Assembly (NCBI GenBank): GCA_902651635.1
Contig: CACRSC010000231.1
Span: forward strand, 56,024-120,023
Direction: 5' to 3'
DNA length: 64,000 bases
Source of the DNA: Mastigamoeba balamuthi
Lineage: Eukaryota > Evosea > Mastigamoebida > Mastigamoebidae
How positions within the stretch are numbered: the stretch's first letter is position 1; each line of letters opens with the position of its first letter. Both the position numbers and the translations under genes were made by a program. Positions 11,170 to 22,812 of the stretch are shown here, in pieces. Below the pieces are notes generated by a model, which saw nothing but the letters and a program-made list of their open reading frames with translations, was not told where the DNA came from and did not search any database.

Positions 11170-14075
11170 TCAATGCTCCGCAGCCGCGGGCGCCTCTGTC
11201 GTGCTGGCGCCAGCACCACCATCGGCAGCGGAGGTCTCCGTGGCCGGCTTGGGCTCGGGCTCTGCTGCCTTGTGCTCTGCCTCTGCTGGCTTGGGCTCAG
11301 ACTCGGCCGGCTTGGACTCCGACTCTGCTGACTTGGGCTCTGCTGGCTGGGGCTCGTCCTCGGGCTGCTGCTGCTGCTGCATCTTGGCGAGGCGCTGGCG
11401 CTTCCACAGGTGCGCCTTCTCCAGGAGCTTCAGGTTCGGCGCGGCGCTCTCCTCGCCCGGGAAGATGTACTGTATGTACTCCTCCCACCCAGCGTCCGAC
11501 TGCACACACGCCGGCCAGGGCGCCCGCTCGGTCAGTCCCAACCCCAGAGAAGGCAACCTGCCGAATTCAATTGCCCAGCTGCGGGAATATTCGTAACAAG
11601 GGCGGGGGTCCATTCGCCCGAGATAAGCGGTCCGGACTGTAAAAGTAAAGGTGGCGAGGACAACGTGACCTGCTCCGAAAATAGGAGCCCAAAAGAACTG
11701 GCGAAAGAATTCTACACTTCGAAATTGCCCAATTCCAGAGCCCAAACGCCAATCCGATTGCCCACGACGGCACAGACACTGGGAGAGATAGAGAGGCTCC
11801 TTCGAAAACTTCAATTGATAAACAGAAACAAAAGAAAGCAAATAAACAAACAGAAATTCAATTGAAAAGCAGCCCACTGCGGCCCCCCACGTGCGCCACG
11901 CACCCCGTCCTCGGCCTTGATGACGCGCTGCTTGCGGAGGCGCTTGGGCATGCGCTTCTGGACGGCCGCCACGCCCTCGGCGTCGCCGCTGGCCTTCTCG
12001 AGCGCGAGCCAGGCGTCGAGCAGCGCCACGCGGTCCTCCCTGCCCTCGTCGCCTGCCGCCGCGCACGCCTGCTCGCCCTCGTCGAGCACCGCGCGCCCGC
12101 GGGCCGCGTCGCGGGCGCTCTCGAACTCGAAGCGCGCGTAGCTGACCCAGACCTTGACGTGGCGCGTGCGGGCCAGCAGGCGCCTGTAGAGCTCGCGGAC
12201 GCGGTCGTGCTCGCCGAGGTCCATCTCGAGCTCGATGTACGTCTTCCAGAGCACCTCGGGCGTGTCGAGCAGCGGCTGCGAGGCGCCCAGCTCGAGGATG
12301 GCCCGCGCGCGCTCGTCCTCGCCGAGCCTGCGCTCCATGGCCGCGTAGTCGAGGTACGCGGCCACGTTGCTCGCGCAGCTGCGCACGCGGCCCTCGTGCA
12401 GCCGCCGGCAGCGCTCGATCTCGCCCAGCTGCGTCTCGACGGCGATGTACTGCGCGTAGACCTTGTCGCGCGTCGCCGCGTCGCCGACGACGCCCAGCGC
12501 GTTGCCCAGCACGCGCCGCGCGGCCGCCAGGTCGCCCTGGCGTATCTCGAGCTTGGCCCAGAGCACCCAGAGCTTGCTGAACGAGAACCGCTTGTGCGGG
12601 ACCAGCCGCGCGCAGGCCCGGTAGACCTCGCGCGCCCGGGCCGCGTCGCGCGCGTCGAGCTCCTCGAAGAGCGCGTACTTGATCCAGAGGTAGACGTAGC
12701 GCCGCCAGTAGCGCTTCTCCTGCGCAGGCGGCACGCGCGCGATGGCGCGCTCGTAGACCTCGCGGGCGCGCGCGACGTCGCCGTGCTCCTCCTCGAGCCG
12801 CACGTAGTCGAACCAGACGTCGTAGTCGACGGCTGCGTCGGCGGCGGCAGCGGCGGCGCGCAGCTCGTCCTCGTACTGGAAGCGGCGCTTGCTGACGACC
12901 GCGTCCTCGAGGCCCTCGCGGCCGCCGTGCGTCTTCTCAAAGGCCACAAAGGCCGCGTAGAGCTCGCGGGCCTGCTGGCGCGGCAGGTGGTCGAGCGCGT
13001 ACCTGTAGATCGCCCGCGCGCGCTCGTCCTCGTGCGCGCGCTCCTCGAACTTGGCAAAGGCCACAAAGAGCCGCTCGTCGTTGGCCTCGTCGCCCAGCGC
13101 GTCGACGGCGCGCGTGAAGACGTCGCGCGCGCGGGCCGTCTCGCCGCGCTTCTCCTCAAAGGCCGCGTACTTGAGCCACGAGCGGACGCTCGGGTGGCAC
13201 GCGACGAAGCGCTCGTAGACGTCGCGCGCGCGGGCGGCCTCGCCGACGCGCAGCTCGAACTTGACGTAGGCGGCCCAGGCGTGCTCGGCGGGCTGCCAGC
13301 GCATCCAGCGGTCAAAGACCTCGCGCGCGCCGGCGTAGTTGCCCAGGATGTCCTCGAAGTAGCACCACTTGTACCAGAGCTGCGAGACCCGCGGCAGAAG
13401 CGTCACCGCGCGGTTCCAGACGTTGCGCGCGCGGGCCACGTTGCGGTGGCGCATCTCCAGCTCGGCGTACTTGAGCCAGAACGTCACGTTGCGGTAGTCC
13501 TCGTCGAGCGCGCGCTCGTAGCAGCTCCGCGCGCGCTCCAGCTCGCCCTGGGCCTCCTCCCAGCCCGCGTACTTGAGCCACGTGCTCGCCTGGCTCCTGT
13601 TGCGCCGTATCGCGTCCTCGAACCCCTTGCGCTTGGTCGCCCGGTACTCGGCCAGCTCCTCGGGGTCCGTGATGTTCTGCTTGGGCTGCGGCGCCGCCGA
13701 GTCCAGCGACCTGCGCGCGCGGGGAATTTTAAGTCGCCCGAAATTTCAATCCGCGCGATCGATTTCAGGAATTTCAATCCCAAATCAATTGATTGCGGGC
13801 CGAATGTGCGACTCCGAGGCGGGCGCGCTGGCTCGGCGCCCGGGGCACCGCGCGGGGCGGGGGCTGGCCAGCCCGACAGGTCCCGCACAGGGCCACGCGG
13901 CCGCGCGCGCCGCACTGGTCCCAGGTGCCCGGATCTGTGCGATCGGGGGCTCGTGAGGAGGGGTTTACCTGTCGGCGGCCTCGCGCAGGAGCTGCTCGGC
14001 GGTGATCTGTATCGGAGCGGCGCTCTTGTTCTTCACGCGCAGGGTGCGCCCGCCGCGGCCGCCGCGCGCGGAGGC
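11170..14075 (-). CDS. Crooked neck-like splicing factor CRNKL1/Clf1 (N-terminus lost in assembly gap)
   Basis: Spliceosomal HAT-repeat scaffold of the NineTeen complex. Exons: 13969 to the gap at 14075, 11904-13710, and 11170-11499. Exon 1 gives RVKNKSAAPIQITAEQLLRE, the family's N-terminal signature. Exon 2 carries the HAT array (TWLKYAGWEEAQGELERARS, FWLKYAELEMRHRNVARARN, QLWYKWCYFEDILGNYAGAR, SKRRFQYED, PPAQEKRYWRRYVYLWIKYA) through RTRHVKVWVSYARFEFES. Exon 3 starts SDAGWEEYIQYIFP, matching the conserved C-terminal box, and ends in a degenerate Pro/Glu/Ala tail. The intron between exons 2 and 3 (11500-11903) is rich in CAATTG-type AT sequence. Antisense open frames almost as long as the gene arise from its very high third-position GC and are not genes. 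Confidence 0.97.
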
Positions 14076-14718
14076 NNNNNNNNNNNNNNNNNNNNNNNNN
14101 NNNNNNNNNNNNNNNNNNNNNNNNNNNNNNNNNNNNNNNNNNNNNNNNNNNNNNNNNNNNNNNNNNNNNNNNNNNNNNNNNNNNNNNNNNNNNNNNNNNN
14201 NNNNNNNNNNNNNNNNNNNNNNNNNNNNNNNNNNNNNNNNNNNNNNNNNNNNNNNNNNNNNNNNNNNNNNNNNNNNNNNNNNNNNNNNNNNNNNNNNNNN
14301 NNNNNNNNNNNNNNNNNNNNNNNNNNNNNNNNNNNNNNNNNNNNNNNNNNNNNNNNNNNNNNNNNNNNNNNNNNNNNNNNNNNNNNNNNNNNNNNNNNNN
14401 NNNNNNNNNNNNNNNNNNNNNNNNNNNNNNNNNNNNNNNNNNNNNNNNNNNNNNNNNNNNNNNNNNNNNNNNNNNNNNNNNNNNNNNNNNNNNNNNNNNN
14501 NNNNNNNNNNNNNNNNNNNNNNNNNNNNNNNNNNNNNNNNNNNNNNNNNNNNNNNNNNNNNNNNNNNNNNNNNNNNNNNNNNNNNNNNNNNNNNNNNNNN
14601 NNNNNNNNNNNNNNNNNNNNNNNNNNNNNNNNNNNNNNNNNNNNNNNNNNNNNNNNNNNNNNNNNNNNNNNNNNNNNNNNNNNNNNNNNNNNNNNNNNNN
14701 NNNNNNNNNNNNNNNNNN
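14076..14718. other. Assembly gap (N run)
   Basis: 643 undetermined bases. The first codons and promoter of the CRNKL1 gene lie here. Confidence 1.
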
Positions 14719-15072
14719 TTCGCGAATCCCCCCCCCCCCGCGATATCCGAAAGATAGGGGGAAGTGGCCCTTAGGTGATGGCAGAGCTGTTGCCGGTAGG
14801 ACTGTTGATGTTGTGCCACGTCACCCAGAGAGGAGTGCTATTTCCCGATCTATGGAGGATGACTCGTTGCCACATCATGCTTTTCTTCCGGCAACAGCTC
14901 TGGGTGGTGGTCTCCGGCACGGCACAGAACAGCAGCCGAGTGCCGTGCCTGCCATCTGCGGCAGCGGCCCGTCGTGTCAGGCGGGGGTGGTCAATCTCGG
15001 GCCAGATATTCAGTAGATATCTGGCGGATATCTTCCCCCCACGTGGCAGCACTCGAACAACACAGCGACCCG
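14719..15072. other. Upstream region of p24 gene with an inverted repeat
   Basis: AGAGCTGTTGCCGG near 14785 has its exact reverse complement CCGGCAACAGCTCT near 14897, separated by about 100 bp. A second weaker pair (cacccagag / ctctgggtg) lies alongside. The segment also has clustered GATATC/AGATATCT palindromes at about 15007-15035, just before the p24 start. No gene was seen. Confidence 0.45.
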
Positions 15073-16070
15073 ATGATCCGCGCGTTGATCCTCGCGGCGG
15101 CGCTGGCGGCGTCGACCGCCACCGCCGCTGCGGTGCCCTACGTCTACCTCCTCTCGGGCCAGCGCCGCTGCTTCCTCGAGGAGCTGCCGCGCGACACGCG
15201 CGTCTCTGTGGCGTTTGGCCTCGAGCAGCTCGACTACAACAGCGACCGCGGCGTCGTGGGCGTCCGCACGCAGGTCATCTCGCCCGAGGGCAGCGTCACG
15301 TTCGAGAAGCAGAGCGGGCCCATCGACGTCGTCGGCTACAACACGCTCTCGGCCGGCGAGCACCAGTTCTGCTTCGCCACCAACACCTCGCGCTGGCTCT
15401 CCCAGATCCGCTACGTGCGCCGTCAATTTGATTTGAATTCGCGCGAATCTGCATTGAATTCGCCATTTGAATTGGCTTTTTTTATTTGACTTTTGGTCCG
15501 GCGAGAAAGCTGTGCGCCGTCGCGCCGCCCCCTGGACGCTCGCTCACCTCCCTTCCCAATCGCGCTGGGCACCAACCAACAACAGAAATTCGCGATCGAC
15601 ATCTCGACCGGAGTGAGCGCCAACGACTACGGCGTGATCGCCAAGCAGGAGCACCTCAACGCCGTCGAGGTCTCTGTGCGCCGCGTCAACGACCGCGTGA
15701 CCCAGATCCGCAACGAGCAGAACTACCAGAGGGCACGCCCCCACACCCCCACTCCCACTCCCACCCAGCACCCGCAGCAGCCCTCCCCAGCCCACTGTGG
15801 GCTCTGGCTCTCTCTGCATTGGACGCAATTCTCCGTGACGTGGATGACGTGGCTGTCACATCACGCAGTGGCACTGGGGGGCCCCCGGGAAACTGACCGC
15901 CGGTTGGGGGGATGCCGCAGGGGAGGGAGGAGACCTTCCGTGCCACGAGCGAGAGCACGGCGCACAGGGTGATCTGGTGGGCCTTCCTGCAGTTCGCGCT
16001 GCTGGTGGGCCTGTGCGTGTGGCAGCTGATGAGCCTCAAGACCTTCTTCAAGAAGAAGAAGTTTGTCTGA
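15073..16070 (+). CDS. p24/TMED (emp24/gp25L, GOLD-domain) cargo receptor
   Basis: Type I membrane protein of COPI/COPII vesicles, 212 aa, from exons 15073-15414, 15586-15732 and 15921-16070 (each a multiple of three). An N-terminal signal peptide (ALILAAALAASTATAAA) leads into the GOLD domain, with its Cys pair in RRCFLEELP and HQFCF. Exon 2 has the family hallmark DYGVIAKQEHLNAVEV. Exon 3 has REETFRATSEST, one membrane segment (WWAFLQFALLVGLCVWQL) and the tail LKTFFKKKKFV, which combines a Phe pair with basic residues for coat binding. The second intron starts with GC (CAGAGG|gcacgc) and no GT donor keeps the conserved QR-REE junction, so it is a well-supported GC-AG intron. Intron 1 contains AT-rich sequence resembling the eIF2-gamma intron repeat. 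Confidence 0.96.
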
Positions 16071-16386
16071 GCCCAGCAGAAGCAGCAGCAGCAGCAGCAA
16101 TAACAGCAGCACTTCAGTGCACTCCCTCTCCCAATGGGGAGTCCACAGCCGGCCAACCGCCCTGGGAGGCCGCCTCAAAGGAACCAAGGACACATCACAA
16201 AATAGCAAGCTTTCTTTGTTCGCGAGATGACTGTTCGGCTCGTGTGCCACCGACCGAAGTTAGAACCAAGTGGTGACGTCACGCCCGATTCCCTCCAAGG
16301 CCGTTGGGTTGGTAAGGTACACAAAATATCGCGGCATGCAAGCACACCCGCATTCCCCGCAGAATCCAACGGACATCGCACCCGCC
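16071..16386. other. Intergenic with AGC repeat and CRE-like site
   Basis: An interrupted (AGC)n tract follows the p24 stop (about 16079-16110). A TGACGTCA palindrome lies at 16274-16281, 106 bp before the ATG of the PH-domain gene. An in-frame upstream ATG at 16270 is possible but adds a low-complexity N-terminus. Confidence 0.45.
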
Positions 16387-17599
16387 ATGGCCTCTGGGCG
16401 AGCCCCTTCCCCGGCACCCCCGGCGTCCCCGAAGGGGCTGCTGGTCGAGGGCTGGCTCGTCAAGCAGGGCCGCCGCCGCTGGTTCAGCAACGCCGAGCGC
16501 GACCCGCTGCTGCTGGCCTACAGCGCACGCCCGCACTCGCCCCGCAAGGTACCGCTTCTCGCACCGCTTCCGGGCGCCCTCCGACGCCTCTCGTCCGCGG
16601 TTCCGTGCTCGCCAGGGCGAGATCGACCTGAGGGGTGTCGCCTCGTTCCGTGTGACGTCACCGGGCGACGGCGACGGCGACGCGAGGACGCGGTTCGAGC
16701 TGGGCACGCGCGGGGGCAGGGTGTACAGGCTGGCGGCAGAGGGAGCGCTGCCGGGGGTCTACTGGTCGCACGCGCTGGCGAGGCTCGTCGCCGCGGCCGA
16801 GGCGGCGTCGTCGTCGTCGACGCTGCCACCTCACGGGGCCGTGGCGTGGCTGGGGAGCGCCACGAGGCCCCGGACGCCCACGGAAAAGGCACCTTGCATT
16901 GCATTTGCCCACATCCAGCAGGTCCCCCTCCGGGCCTATTCTTGGGAGCGTATACCAGCGGGTTTTTTGGGAAAATCCGCAATTGTGGGGAAATCAATTG
17001 AATTTATGCTTACGGACGATTGAAAGCCTGCGGGAGCGGGGCCGCTGCCGCCTGCGCGGGCAGCCGAGGAGGGGCCGGTGGCCATCGTCCCGTTCCCCGC
17101 GAGCCCGCGCGCGGCCCCGGCGGCGGCGGGCAGGACAGCGACGCTCTCGTGGGACGCGGGCCGCCCGCACTCGCTCACGCGCGGGCGCTCGCTGCTGGTG
17201 CTCTCGGCCAGCAGGGCGGCCGGCGGGGGCACCGCGCGCGCGGCTCCGGACGTCGAGTCGAAGCGCAAGACACCGCAGGCACGCCAGGGGGATTGGGGGG
17301 AGGGGGAGGGAGGACGCTGACACGCCCACGGCCACGCAGAGGAGGCGGCTGCTGGTGCTCTGCTACGCAGCGGGGGACACGCAGGCGCAGGCGCCCAGCG
17401 ACCCGGACGCCCACCGCAAGGCACGCACCGGCCCCGCCCTCGGAGGTCTGGGGGGCTCGCTGCTCTGACGGCTGTGGGGGCGGGCTCGCAGGGGAGGCAC
17501 CACCGCCACCACCACCGCCACAGCCACGGCGGCAAGCCGGCCGAGGGGCTGGAGAGCGCGCAGGCGGGGGCCGAGCCCGCGGGCGAGCCCCGCACCTGA
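16387..17599 (+). CDS. PH-domain protein
   Basis: Exons proposed: 16387-16548, 16616-16888, about 17069-17278, 17340-17420 and 17492-17599, all multiples of three. The N-terminal half is a pleckstrin-homology fold: LLVEGWLVKQGRRRWF, a strand turn, then GEIDLRGVASFRV and the C-terminal helix with the conserved Trp (VYWSHALARL). PH domains bind phosphoinositides or proteins at membranes. Later exons hold short beta-like segments (GRSLLVLSASR, RRLLVLCYAAGD) and a His-rich stretch before the stop. Introns 2, 3 and 4 all appear to start with GC (AAG|gcacct, CAG|gcacgc, AAG|gcacgc). The second junction is the least certain, and the 3' exons could be wrong if the GC donors are not used. The partner and pathway are unknown. 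Confidence 0.7.
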
Positions 17600-18454
17600 G
17601 ACGAGGACGAGCGGGCGTCCACGTTGACGTGTGGGCCCCGGCACAGGAGCAGAGGCGAAAGATAGGGCCCAACGGTCGACGGAGGGGCGACTGGGGTTGG
17701 GGGGCGAGACTGAGGCGCGCAGTTCACGTTGTGCGCAGGAGCCGATAGGCCGTGTGAGTGGGGATGCGGGGTTTTTGTACGGTAGCTCGGTGGGTCCGGT
17801 AAAACAACGGAGCCGCCTATCGTGTTTGTTGTGCTCACCGAGGAGGTGCCCGCGTTTCACCCTGCGTTCTGCGAGGTTTCCCCGAGGGCGCCCGCTGGTG
17901 CGCGTGACGTGTCGCACGTTCTCTCCATTTTGCCGTCAGCAGCGGGGGGAGCTCGTTGCCCATCTCGTATCTCTCTTTCGCTGCCGCCGGCGTGTTATCT
18001 CGGGGGTGTTTCTGCTACCATTCTCAGACGTCTGGCGGGGCACGCAACCCACCACGTGCCCTGGCATGTGCGTCCAGCCGTGCAGCGGGTGATACCGATC
18101 CCCCACGTGCCGTTCTCTCGTCTGTTCTGCGTATCCCCGTTTGCTCTTCGCCGTTTCTGGGGGGACCAGTCCGACGCTCCACAACGCCCGGGCAACGGCA
18201 CGCATTCGGGCCAGAGCAGGGCAAACACACGCACCAGCCAGTGTCGGCAGCATCGCGGGTCGCGGAGCCCGCTGCCATGCTTAGTTGATATTCAAAAAGT
18301 CAAAACGGTGGTGCAGGGGGTGCGTGTGTTGTGTGTGCTGTGTAGACGAACGGGCCGCAGGGGGGCGGAGTCGCACTCAGAAATCGTGTGCGCAAGGGGG
18401 AGTGTGTCGGGGACGGGTGGTCCCTCTGCCCTCCCCCCCGCGCGCGGGTGCCAC
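17600..18454. other. Intergenic between convergent genes
   Basis: It lies between the stop of the PH-domain gene (plus) and the stop of the CudA/Spt23-like gene (minus), so no promoter is needed. No gene was seen; open frames in both directions lack recognisable protein sequence. Confidence 0.4.
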
Positions 18455-20059
18455 TCAGTGGCGCTGCTGGGCGATGTAGTCCTTGAGCAGCTTGATCTGA
18501 ATGAGGCGGGCGATCTGCATCTTCTCGAGCTCCTCGAGCTCTGCGAGCATGCTCGCGGGGTTCCCGTCCATCTGGATCGGCGGCAGCGTCGACTCGGCCC
18601 CGGGCGCCTTGTCCTGCCCCTCCTCCTTGGCCTGCACCGCCCCTGCCGCCGCCGCCGCAGCCCCTGCCGACGCCGAGGACGACGACGACGACGAAGAGGA
18701 GAGCAGCGAGGCGAACGCGGGCGAGAGCGACAGCGAGAGGGCGCTGCCCAGCAGGAGCGGCTGCTGCTGCGCCGCCAGCGACAGCGGCGTCGTGGGCACC
18801 TGCCGCGGCGTCTGGCAGCCCTTGGCAGGCGACGCCGACGCCGCGCTGGGGCCCGCGGAGGACGACGAGGACGACGACGAGGACGACGACGACGCCGACG
18901 ACGGGGCCGCCGGTGGGCTCTGCGGCTTGGAGCACAGCTGCACGGGCTCCGAGAACACGCGCGCCACGTGGGCACCGCTGGCGTCCCTCACGTCGATGCC
19001 GATGACCACGCGCCCGCCGAGGTGCAGCCTCGAGGAGTTGCAGTAGCTGCCGCACACGGGAGGGCCGAGAGAAGAGAACAGAGAGCGACAACGTGGGGGC
19101 TGACGTCAACGCAGGCGGAAAAGTGGAAATTTGCCGCATCGGGAAATAAGCGGCAGAGAGCGGGCGAGCGGGCGAGCGGGCGCACGAGCGGCAGTGCTCG
19201 AAGCAGATGACGTGCTCGCCGTCGGAGCCCTCGTCGTCCATGCGCACCCGCGCGTCGGCGGGCCCCACGCTGATGTTGGCCGTCTTGTTCTTGCAGCACC
19301 GCTGGCACGGCCTCAGCGCTGGTGACGTGGCACAGGCCGCGCGTGAGGGTCGGCGCACGCGGGCGCGGTGGCGTGGCGCAGCCCGCTCCGGCGCCGGGCG
19401 GGCCGCAGGCGAGAACAACGAACACAACAAACGAGCCCCCAAACACAACAACAGCAGCCGCAGAACAGAACAAAGGCAGAACAAACAACTGAAAACACAA
19501 CAAATTGGCAAAAGAGAGAATTACTCTGCGCAACAAAAAGCCACCAAAAGCATCAGAATTCGGCTGCCGCCGCGCGTCTGGCCGATGCAGACTCCCGGAC
19601 GGGTTGAGGGTAAGGGGGAGAGGAGGAGAGAGGGGGCACAGGGGCCTCTGCGCGCACGCTCGGTGGTGTCTGTGGCGCCCTCGAGGTAGAGCGACGCGCG
19701 GGTGCCCGCGGACCAGACGTCCTCGGCGGTGACGTAGTTTTCCGCCAGCCACGCGTCGCCGACCACGATGGTCATCTGGTGGCGGGTGGGGGTGAGTGGG
19801 ATCGGGTTCCGGTGACGTGTCGCGCGCGCACGCCCCCGCGCGGCGTTGGCGAGCGAGAAGCGGTGGGCGTAGGAGGGGCAAAACGCGGAGTGAATATTCG
19901 CTTTTTCCGCTCCACGAGCGGCTCTTCGGCCCCGAAAGCGGCGAAAGCGGAGGGGGCGCCCCTGGGGGCAGTGCGGGTGCGGCGCACCTTAAATGGCTTG
20001 GCGAGGTAGACCTTTGCGGGGGCCACCAGCACCGTGGGCGGCGTGTTGACCGGCATCAT
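18455..20059 (-). CDS. CudA/Spt23-like transcription factor, putative
   Basis: Four exons, 19988-20059, 19658-19775, 19186-19318 and 18455-19046, join in exact phase to 304 aa; all donors are gtgcgc. The core reads PCQRCCKNKTANISVGPADA, then EHVICFEHCRSYCNSSRLHL and VVIGIDVRDASGAHVARVFS. The pattern of a CxxCC knot, a later C-x(n)-CxxxC cluster and a strand ending in S-x-P resembles the DNA-binding region of Spt23/Mga2 and Dictyostelium CudA proteins. The C-terminal half is Ser/Ala/Gln-rich with long acidic-Ser codon runs and ends in a helical segment (MLAELEELEKMQIARLIQIK) that could dimerise. The start could be either of two adjacent ATGs. The family call is by eye and moderate; gene structure is firmer than function. 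Confidence 0.6.
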
Positions 20060-22812
20060 GCCACCCCGTAGTGTTGTTCAGCAGGCCAGCAGGCAGCAGC
20101 AGCAGCAGCAGCAGCAGCGCACTCGAGCAGAGAGGCAGCAGCAGCAGAGCAGCGCACTCGCGGGGGCGTGAACTCCGCGTTGGAACGAGTGCAGCCGGGA
20201 TGAGGGTGCGGGGGCAGTATGTGGCTCTGCGCTGTGTTGTTGGGCGGACTGGAAAACAAGAGTGGGAGTGCGGGGGGGAGGAGCAGTGGGAGCGAGAGAG
20301 AGTGGAGAGGATGAGTTGAGGGCAGCACAGCAGATCGCCCCCTCGACGCTCAGCAGGAAGTTATTATTCTGGACTGCCCGGGTGGCTGAGTGACTTTTGT
20401 GGTGCGCTGTGCGTGGCAACGGCGAGGACGCGGAAGAGGCCGGCTGGACTTTTGGGAGGGGGGAAGCGGGCGATACTTTTTCTCTGTTGGTTCTTCGGGT
20501 GCGTCCGGCTTCCTCCCCTGCATCTCGGCCCCCGGGCTGCTGCCCCACGTGTGCGCCTGCAGTCTTTTTGTCCTGCCGGTTATGGCAAGAGGGGTTTTCG
20601 CCGATAGGGGCAACGCTGCGCCCCCGCTCGCCCGCCGTGCCCGGCCACGCCCTCAGGGGCTCCAGGGAGATGCCCCGCGCTGCTCGGGTGCCCCGTGCGC
20701 CCTCGGAGCGCCGCGGATCGCCGTTGGCACTGGTAACCGCTCGCTCAGGCGGAAAATCCGATCTCGTTTGGCCCCGCCATCTCGAGCCCAGTTCTACGAC
20801 ACCGAGGCAGCCCTGCCGCCCGACGCCAGCGGGCCCTCTAGTGCACCCCTCGGGCACCTATTCCCACCTCCTGCCCTCTCCCTGCGCTCCCCCGTGTGCC
20901 CGCGGGGCGGACTGGAAAAACGGTGCTTCCCAAACAGGCCGCCATACACCAAATCACTGCTTCTCGTTCCCCCGCCCCCCGCTGGGCCCTCGACGGGCCG
21001 CCGGCACTCTGGACCGAGGCCCCCGCACCTCGGCATGCCGTCTCGCCTGCTGGCTGCTCGAGCGGGGGCTACGAGAGCGGTGGCGGTGGGATCGTCAGGG
21101 AGGCAGTGCCCATTTCGAGGCAAAGGGACACCAGGAGCACACAGGCTGATCCGTTCACATAAACACTGGGGGGCGCTCAGCCGTCGCAGGGAGCCCCGCT
21201 CGGGTCGCCAGCGTGCGCCGTGCCCCGAGGGGCCCGCACGAGCGCAATCGCCTGGAGCCGGCGCAGCAGCGAGCTGGGGAGCCAAGCGGGCGACGGCGAA
21301 CCAGTCGCTGGGCCGGTGCACTGCCATCGAACAGGGGCAGCAGCGTGGCAGAGGCAGCACACGTTCGTATATCGTGCGCGTGGCCCACTCACGCACCGCT
21401 GCTGTCTCCCGTGGCTCTGCTGTCCCCGCCGCGCTGGGCCTCCGGACCCGCGGCGCCTCGAAGTCGGAACCAATTGGCTGCGTGCACGAACAGCAGCAAC
21501 GCACCTGGCGGTCTGCTTGGCGGTGCGGCTGCGGCTGCCGCACCGTCAAGGGCTGGGCGGTGGCTGTGGCCCACAAAGTTCGCCGAGCGATTCGGCTCAG
21601 GGCGGAGCGAGTGCCCTCTGGCTTCGAGATGCCACACGCACACGGGGAGCGACCTCCTCGCTCGCTGGGCACCTCCCGAGCAGCGCCGCTCGGCAGAGGA
21701 CCTCTCTGTGCTTCTGAACGGGGTGCAACAACTGCCAGGTGNGCGGATCGCCGTTGGCACTGGTAACCGCTCGCTCAGGCGGAAAATCCGATCTCGTTTG
21801 GCCCCGCCATCTCGAGCCCAGTTCTACGACACCGAGGCAGCCCTGCCGCCCGACGCCAGCGGGCCCTCTAGTGCACCCCTCGGGCACCTATTCCCACCTC
21901 CTGCCCTCTCCCTGCGCTCCCCCGTGTGCCCGCGGGGCGGACTGGAAAAACGGTGCTTCCCAAACAGGCCGCCATACACCAAATCACTGCTTCTCGTTCC
22001 CCCGCCCCCCGCTGGGCCCTCGACGGGCCGCCGGCACTCTGGACCGAGGCCCCCGCACCTCGGCATGCCGTCTCGCCTGCTGGCTGCTCGAGCGGGGGCT
22101 ACGAGAGCGGTGGCGGTGGGATCGTCAGGGAGGCAGTGCCCATTTCGAGGCAAAGGGACACCAGGAGCACACAGGCTGATCCGTTCACATAAACACTGGG
22201 GGGCGCTCAGCCGTCGCAGGGAGCCCCGCTCGGGTCGCCAGCGTGCGCCGTGCCCCGAGGGGCCCGCACGAGCGCAATCGCCTGGAGCCGGCGCAGCAGC
22301 GAGCTGGGGAGCCAAGCGGGCGACGGCGAACCAGTCGCTGGGCCGGTGCACTGCCATCGAACAGGGGCAGCAGCGTGGCAGAGGCAGCACACGTTCGTAT
22401 ATCGTGCGCGTGGCCCACTCACGCACCGCTGCTGTCTCCCGTGGCTCTGCTGTCCCCGCCGCGCTGGGCCTCCGGACCCGCGGCGCCTCGAAGTCGGAAC
22501 CAATTGGCTGCGTGCACGAACAGCAGCAACGCACCTGGCGGTCTGCTTGGCGGTGCGGCTGCGGCTGCCGCACCGTCAAGGGCTGGGCGGTGGCTGTGGC
22601 CCACAAAGTTCGCCGAGCGATTCGGCTCAGGGCGGAGCGAGTGCCCTCTGGCTTCGAGATGCCACACGCACACGGGGAGCGACCTCCTCGCTCGCTGGGC
22701 ACCTCCCGAGCAGCGCCGCTCGGCAGAGGACCTCTCTGTGCTTCTGAACGGGGTGCAACAACTGCCAGGTGGTCTCGCGAGACGCAGCTGCCAGCGGGGT
22801 GGGGGCTACAAA
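20060..22812. other. Intergenic region containing a false 1,029-bp tandem duplication
   Basis: It starts with a (CAG)n tract at about 20092-20118 and more scattered CAGs to 20155. Bases 20713-21741 recur, identical by eye, at 21743-22771, separated by a single N at 21742. The left copy stops exactly where its sequence matches the end of the right copy, which is what unmerged overlapping contig ends look like. Once the second copy is removed, about 1.7 kb of upstream DNA remains. Long frames in both directions here read as low-complexity Arg/Pro/Ala sequence and are not supported as genes. Confidence 0.75.

Noticed and set aside
11862-14774. 970-aa plus-strand frame opposite CRNKL1
   Set aside because: It is antisense to a clear HAT-repeat protein, includes the N run, and exists because the coding strand has almost no AT at third positions.
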